From an uncultured bacterium (GTDB lineage Bacteria > Desulfobacterota > Binatia > HRBIN30): a DNA stretch of 9,931 bases. Location of the stretch: assembly GCA_937975525.1 (NCBI GenBank), contig CALJUJ010000257.1, positions 1-9,931 on the forward strand, given 5' to 3'. Positions 7,259 to 9,931 of the stretch are shown here, one piece after another. Positions within the stretch are counted from its first letter, which is position 1; each line of letters opens with the position of its first letter. The notes beneath the pieces are model-generated. The model was not told where the DNA came from. It made no database searches and saw only the letters and a program-made list of their open reading frames with translations. A program made the translations under genes and the position numbers.

Positions 7259-7288
7259 GAATTACCATTCGGAATTCCGAGTTGTCAA
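7259..7288 (-). promoter_or_regulatory. Candidate promoter of the catabolic operon
   Basis: The minus strand carries an exact TTGACA at 7288-7283. A -10 element would be expected near 7265-7259, where the sequence reads GTAATTC, a poor match to TATAAT. The region is the most AT-rich part of the gap, lies about 80 bases upstream of the first gene's ATG (7179), and encloses the palindrome at 7269-7280. The -35 is clear and the -10 weak, so confidence is limited. No equally good promoter is seen for the plus-strand regulator. Confidence 0.35.
7269..7280. promoter_or_regulatory. Perfect 12-bp palindrome TCGGAATTCCGA, candidate TetR operator
   Basis: TCGGAATTCCGA is its own reverse complement and lies in the 110-base gap between the divergent operon and regulator genes. 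On the minus strand it sits just downstream of a perfect TTGACA and would fall within the -35/-10 spacer, where a bound TetR-type dimer commonly blocks polymerase. It is shorter than many TetR operators, so the true site may include the flanking CGAAT elements. Confidence 0.5.
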
Positions 7289-7289
7289 G

Positions 7290-7949
7290 ATGTTTCGCGA
7301 ATGCTATGTCGGCGCCGTGCCCAAGGCGGTTCGCAAACCGAGCCCGCGCGATCGCGCCCGCGCCGCGCGCCTCGAGGTGTATCGACAGCACGTCGTCGAC
7401 GCGGCCGAGCAGGTGTTCGCCGAGCACGGCTTCGAAGCCGCCAAACTCCAGGACATCTCCAAACGTGCCGGCCTGTCGATGGGAACCATCTACGGCGTCT
7501 TCCCGGGCAAGGTCGAGCTCCTGCAAGCCATCCTCGACGGGCGCGGGCGGCAGATGCTCGCCCTCGTCGAGAGCGTCGTCGCCGAGGCCGGATCACCGCA
7601 GGAATCCCTTCAGCGACTTTCCGAGGCCTACATCGACTACTTTCTCGAGAACCGGTCGTTTCTCCTGCTCCACCTGCGCGAGGGCCGCGCCTGGACCCAG
7701 GCGCCGACCTCGGGCGGCAGCGAGCGCGCGGCCATCTGGAGCGCCATCCACGATCTGCAGTCGTCGATCTTCCGCCGTGGCATCGAGCGCGGCGTCTTCG
7801 TCGACGAGGACCCGAGCTTTCTCGCCAAGACCTTCTCGGCCCTCGACCAGGTCGTCCTCGCCGATTGGGCCGCCAACGGCATGCGACAATCGCGAAACGA
7901 GCTCGTCGCTCGCCTGCAAGGGCTGGTCGCCCGCACCTTCGTTCGCTGA
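7290..7949 (+). CDS. TetR/AcrR-family transcriptional regulator
   Basis: This 219-residue protein has a TetR-type DNA-binding domain at about residues 28-75: VVDAAEQVFAEHGFEAAKL, then the helix-turn-helix DISKRAGLSMGTIYGVFPGK (55-74), whose 'GLSMGTIYxxFxxK' recognition helix is diagnostic. The rest is a helical ligand-binding and dimerisation domain without a recognisable ligand motif. It is transcribed divergently from the six-gene operon with shared control sequences between them, so it most likely represses that operon and its own gene until a pathway substrate or acyl-CoA intermediate binds. The start is uncertain. The ATG at 7290 is preferred; an in-frame TTG at 7236 and a GTG at 7317 also exist, and none has a convincing ribosome site. 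If 7290 is used, one repeat (7293-7302) lies inside the coding sequence, which would suit autoregulation. Confidence 0.9.
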   Translation: MFRECYVGAVPKAVRKPSPRDRARAARLEVYRQHVVDAAEQVFAEHGFEAAKLQDISKRAGLSMGTIYGVFPGKVELLQAILDGRGRQMLALVESVVAEAGSPQESLQRLSEAYIDYFLENRSFLLLHLREGRAWTQAPTSGGSERAAIWSAIHDLQSSIFRRGIERGVFVDEDPSFLAKTFSALDQVVLADWAANGMRQSRNELVARLQGLVARTFVR

Positions 7950-7954
7950 ACCCG

Positions 7955-7972
7955 ACGTCGCGACCGCGACGT
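7955..7972 (+). terminator. Possible short terminator hairpin after the regulator
   Basis: ACGTCGC (7955-7961) and GCGACGT (7966-7972) are exact reverse complements around a 4-base loop GACC, beginning 5 bases after the regulator stop codon and followed by TTTCC. The stem is only 7 bp and the T-run three bases, so termination may be weak or absent. Confidence 0.35.
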
Positions 7973-8045
7973 TTCCGATTGTATGTCGCGCCGTATGCGC
8001 GATCATCGGCGGCGTGGGCACGAGCGAACCGGCAGGTCGGGAGGC

Positions 8046-9623
8046 ATGATTTCACGTCCCATCGCACATCGCGCGATCCGCGCCTCCCTCCTGTTGGCGA
8101 CGGTCGCCGCGGGCCCGTCGGCCGCGGCGGCAGTGGGCGAGGCGGTCGATGGATTCCCCAACTGGCGCGAACGCGTCATTCATCAATGGATCAACCGCGC
8201 CCGCGCCGATCCACCGTTCGAGATGGCAGCTTGCGGCGGCAACTGCGGAGAGAAGGCCTGCTATGCGCCCCTGCCGCCGCTGCCGTGGTCGCACGCTCTC
8301 AATTCGGCCGCGCGCTTCCACTCCGACGAAATGCGTCTGCAGGGCTATTTCGCCCACGACTCGCGCTGCACCGTGCCGAGTGACATTTCCAGCCTGTACC
8401 CGCACGCCTGCGACGGGACCGCCGCCTGCGCCTGCAGTGGATCGGCGTCCACCCCGTGGTGGCAGCGAGTTCAGTACTTCGGCGCCAGCCCCGCCGGCGA
8501 GATCATCGCCTCGCCGACCGACCCGGACTACGCCTTCTACCTCTGGCTCTACGAGCCGTCGGCCACCACCGCCTGCCAGTTCACCAGCGCCAACGGCCAC
8601 CGTTGGCTGATCCTGAAAGCGCAGGGCTCGGTCGGCGTCGGCGTCTCCGGTCCCGCGGTCGGTGACTTCGGCCACGGCGGCACGCCGGCACGGGTCCCGT
8701 CCGGGTCGCACTACCCGCAGCAGGCCGATACCGTCGCGCTCTGGGCCAACTGGTACGACGCGGCCGGCCCGACCAGCGCTGCCGTCAACGTCGAGGGCAG
8801 TTGCCATCCGCTGCAACTCGGACGCGGCACGACGACCAACGGCGCGTGGCACGCCGAGGTTGCTGGCGTCGGCGGCGGTTGTCACCGGTATTTCTTCGTC
8901 TTCCGCGATGGTTCCGGAAGGCAGGTGACCTACCCGACCAGCGGATCGCTGGCGATTGGCAGTGGGGCGGGCTGTCCCGATTGGAGTGCGGTGCGCCCTG
9001 CCGCTTGCGCCGGCGTTCCCAGCGCGACTCCGACGTCCGCATCGACGGCGACGCCGACCCACACGGCACCGGCAACACCGTCACCGACGCCCACGGCCTA
9101 CGTCGGTGGTCATATCCGCCGTGCCGACTCGAACGAAGGCGTGGCGGAAGTCGTGCTTCACGCAATCGCGGCTGCGAGCACCCACACGGCGACGACGAAC
9201 GCGGATGGAAGCTATGCGCTCGCGCTCACCGCCGGCGACGTCCGGGTCGTGCCGATGTCCGACATGGAGGCAGCCGACGCCGTGACGGAGGCGGATGCGT
9301 CTGCATTGCTGAGCTCCATTGTCGCGGGAGGTTCAGTCGACGCTCACACGCACATCGTCGGCGACGTGACGGGCAACGGCGTGCTCACGGCGTTCGACGC
9401 CGCCCTCATCCTGCGGCGGGCGAGTGGTTGGTCCGAGGAGTTTCCGGCGATCGTCGGCTGCGGTTGGCGAACGGTCTACGTTCCGGTCGGCGGTGTTGCG
9501 GGCATGTCGGCGAACCTGCCCGATCCCGCGACGTGTCGGCAGGGGGAGTACGTCGTTCCTTCCGGAGCGTCGAGCACGGACGGAGTCGACTTCGAGGCGA
9601 TGCACCTCGGCGACGTCGACTGA
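8046..9623 (+). CDS. Secreted CAP/SCP-domain protein with Thr-Pro linker and dockerin-like C-terminus
   Basis: This 525-residue protein is probably exported. A basic N-region (MISRPIAHRAIR) and hydrophobic stretch ASLLLATVAAG precede a likely cleavage near AAAA (26-29). Residues about 45-205 form a CAP (SCP/PR-1-like) domain: WINRARADP (48-56), LPWSHALNSAARFHSDEM (79-96), FAHD with His104, AGEIIA with Glu152 (the GENI position) and NGHRWLIL with His185, then VGVGV. An insert carries several cysteines (63, 67, 72, 108, 122, 128, 130), suggesting disulfides. After a further Cys-containing beta region comes a Ser/Thr/Pro linker (about 325-351), then a carboxypeptidase-regulatory-like beta domain (352-405). 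Last is a dockerin-like repeat pair, including GDVTGNGVLTAFDAALILRR (439-458, a DxxGNG calcium-type loop). The ATG at 8046-8048 best fits the signal peptide. GGAGG ends only one base before it, too close for a normal ribosome site, so an upstream start remains possible. CAP function in bacteria is largely unknown. Confidence 0.85.
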   Translation: MISRPIAHRAIRASLLLATVAAGPSAAAAVGEAVDGFPNWRERVIHQWINRARADPPFEMAACGGNCGEKACYAPLPPLPWSHALNSAARFHSDEMRLQGYFAHDSRCTVPSDISSLYPHACDGTAACACSGSASTPWWQRVQYFGASPAGEIIASPTDPDYAFYLWLYEPSATTACQFTSANGHRWLILKAQGSVGVGVSGPAVGDFGHGGTPARVPSGSHYPQQADTVALWANWYDAAGPTSAAVNVEGSCHPLQLGRGTTTNGAWHAEVAGVGGGCHRYFFVFRDGSGRQVTYPTSGSLAIGSGAGCPDWSAVRPAACAGVPSATPTSASTATPTHTAPATPSPTPTAYVGGHIRRADSNEGVAEVVLHAIAAASTHTATTNADGSYALALTAGDVRVVPMSDMEAADAVTEADASALLSSIVAGGSVDAHTHIVGDVTGNGVLTAFDAALILRRASGWSEEFPAIVGCGWRTVYVPVGGVAGMSANLPDPATCRQGEYVVPSGASSTDGVDFEAMHLGDVD

Positions 9624-9661
9624 CCTCGAGCGGTAGCCGTCGCCGCCGCTGCCCGGGTGCG

Positions 9662-9931
9662 TCAGTGGCCGCCGATGGGAACCTCGAACCAAAACGTACT
9701 GCCTTGGCCCGCCTGACCGTCGGCTCCGACGGTGCCGCCCATGGCTTCCATGAGTCGCTTCGCGATCGCGAGTCCGAGTCCGGTTCCGCCATGGTGTTGG
9801 CCGTGAAGCTGGGTGAACGGCTGGAACAGCTGGCCGATCTGCCATGCTTCGAGACCGGTTCCCGTGTCGGCGACACGGAAGCGGACGGTATCCGGCCGCT
9901 CGCCGGCCGCGGCGAAGACGCACACGCTGCC
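9662..9931 (-). CDS. Sensor histidine kinase, C-terminal ATPase domain (partial)
   Basis: The last 89 codons of a gene entering from the right edge encode the ATP-binding half of a two-component histidine kinase, which phosphorylates itself and then a response regulator. Seen in order are the G1 box VADTGTGLE, the F box LFQPFTQ, the G2 box GGTGLGLAIAKRLMEAMGG, and the closing GQGSTFWFEVP strand, ending in IGGH before TGA (9662-9664). The last strand is complete and no receiver domain follows, so this is a kinase ending at the catalytic domain and not a hybrid with a C-terminal receiver. The sensor and histidine-containing parts lie outside the window. It converges with the CAP-domain gene across 38 bases (9624-9661) that hold no clear terminator. 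Confidence 0.9.
   Translation of the reverse strand, partial: GSVCVFAAAGERPDTVRFRVADTGTGLEAWQIGQLFQPFTQLHGQHHGGTGLGLAIAKRLMEAMGGTVGADGQAGQGSTFWFEVPIGGH

Larger units (their letters stand above)
7253..7302. repeat. Direct repeat TTYCGCGAAT, two copies 40 bp apart, with inverted CGAAT half-sites
   Basis: TTCCGCGAAT (7253-7262) and TTTCGCGAAT (7293-7302) match at 9 of 10 positions and start exactly 40 bases apart, close to four helical turns. The first copy also forms CGAAT-TACC-ATTCG (7258-7271), a perfect 5-bp inverted repeat with a 4-base spacer. The second contains the palindrome TTCGCGAA (7294-7301) just inside the regulator's reading frame. Their position between divergent genes suggests binding sites for the adjacent TetR-family protein. 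Function is inferred from layout only. Confidence 0.5.

Noticed and set aside
7064..8383. 439-codon plus-strand frame spanning the control region and the regulator
   Set aside because: Its product is an Arg/Pro/Ser-rich shadow without motifs, while the overlapping frame encodes a clear TetR-family protein.
9632..9653. Possible terminator between the CAP-domain gene and the histidine kinase
   Set aside because: GGTAGC and GCTGCC pair over only six bases with one wobble and a 10-base loop, and no T-run follows in either direction.

Overview
The window is a strongly GC-rich (about two thirds by eye), gene-dense stretch of a bacterial chromosome. It has no tRNA, rRNA, CRISPR array, insertion sequence or phage gene that I can recognise. 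High GC and a catabolic operon built on a luciferase-like monooxygenase, an amidohydrolase and a CoA ligase would suit several soil or groundwater lineages. The secreted protein at 8046-9623, with a Thr-Pro linker and a dockerin-like 'GDVTGNG...FDAA' module, resembles proteins I associate with uncultivated Deltaproteobacteria/Binatota-type genomes. That placement is an inference and is not shown by a marker gene.

Layout. (1) Positions 2-157, plus strand: the C-terminal end (region 4) of a sigma-70-family factor. (2) Positions 7179 down to 171, minus strand: a tightly packed run of six genes. In transcription order they are a luciferase-like flavin oxidoreductase, an aldehyde dehydrogenase broken by a deletion/frameshift and a nonsense codon, a zinc alcohol dehydrogenase, a metal-dependent amidohydrolase-2 protein, an isochorismatase-fold protein lacking the usual catalytic triad, and an acyl-CoA ligase. 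(3) Positions 7180-7289: a divergent control region with a TTGACA element, a perfect 12-bp palindrome and repeated CGAAT-type motifs. (4) Positions 7290-7949, plus strand: a TetR-family regulator facing away from the operon. (5) Positions 8046-9623, plus strand: a secreted CAP/SCP-domain protein with a dockerin-like tail. (6) Positions 9662-9931, minus strand: the C-terminal end of a sensor histidine kinase, cut by the window edge.

How it may work. The six minus-strand genes have small gaps (26-53 bp) or overlap (ATGA at 4584-4587), so they look like one operon that the divergent TetR protein probably controls through the palindromes at 7253-7302. Monooxygenation, oxidation of alcohol to aldehyde to acid, hydrolytic or decarboxylating C-C/C-N chemistry, and CoA activation together read as a peripheral catabolic route delivering an acyl-CoA to central metabolism. 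The substrate cannot be read from the sequence. The aldehyde step is broken in this copy, and a strong hairpin at 2370-2394 separates the last two genes from the first four. No stretch longer than about 110 bases lacks a gene.
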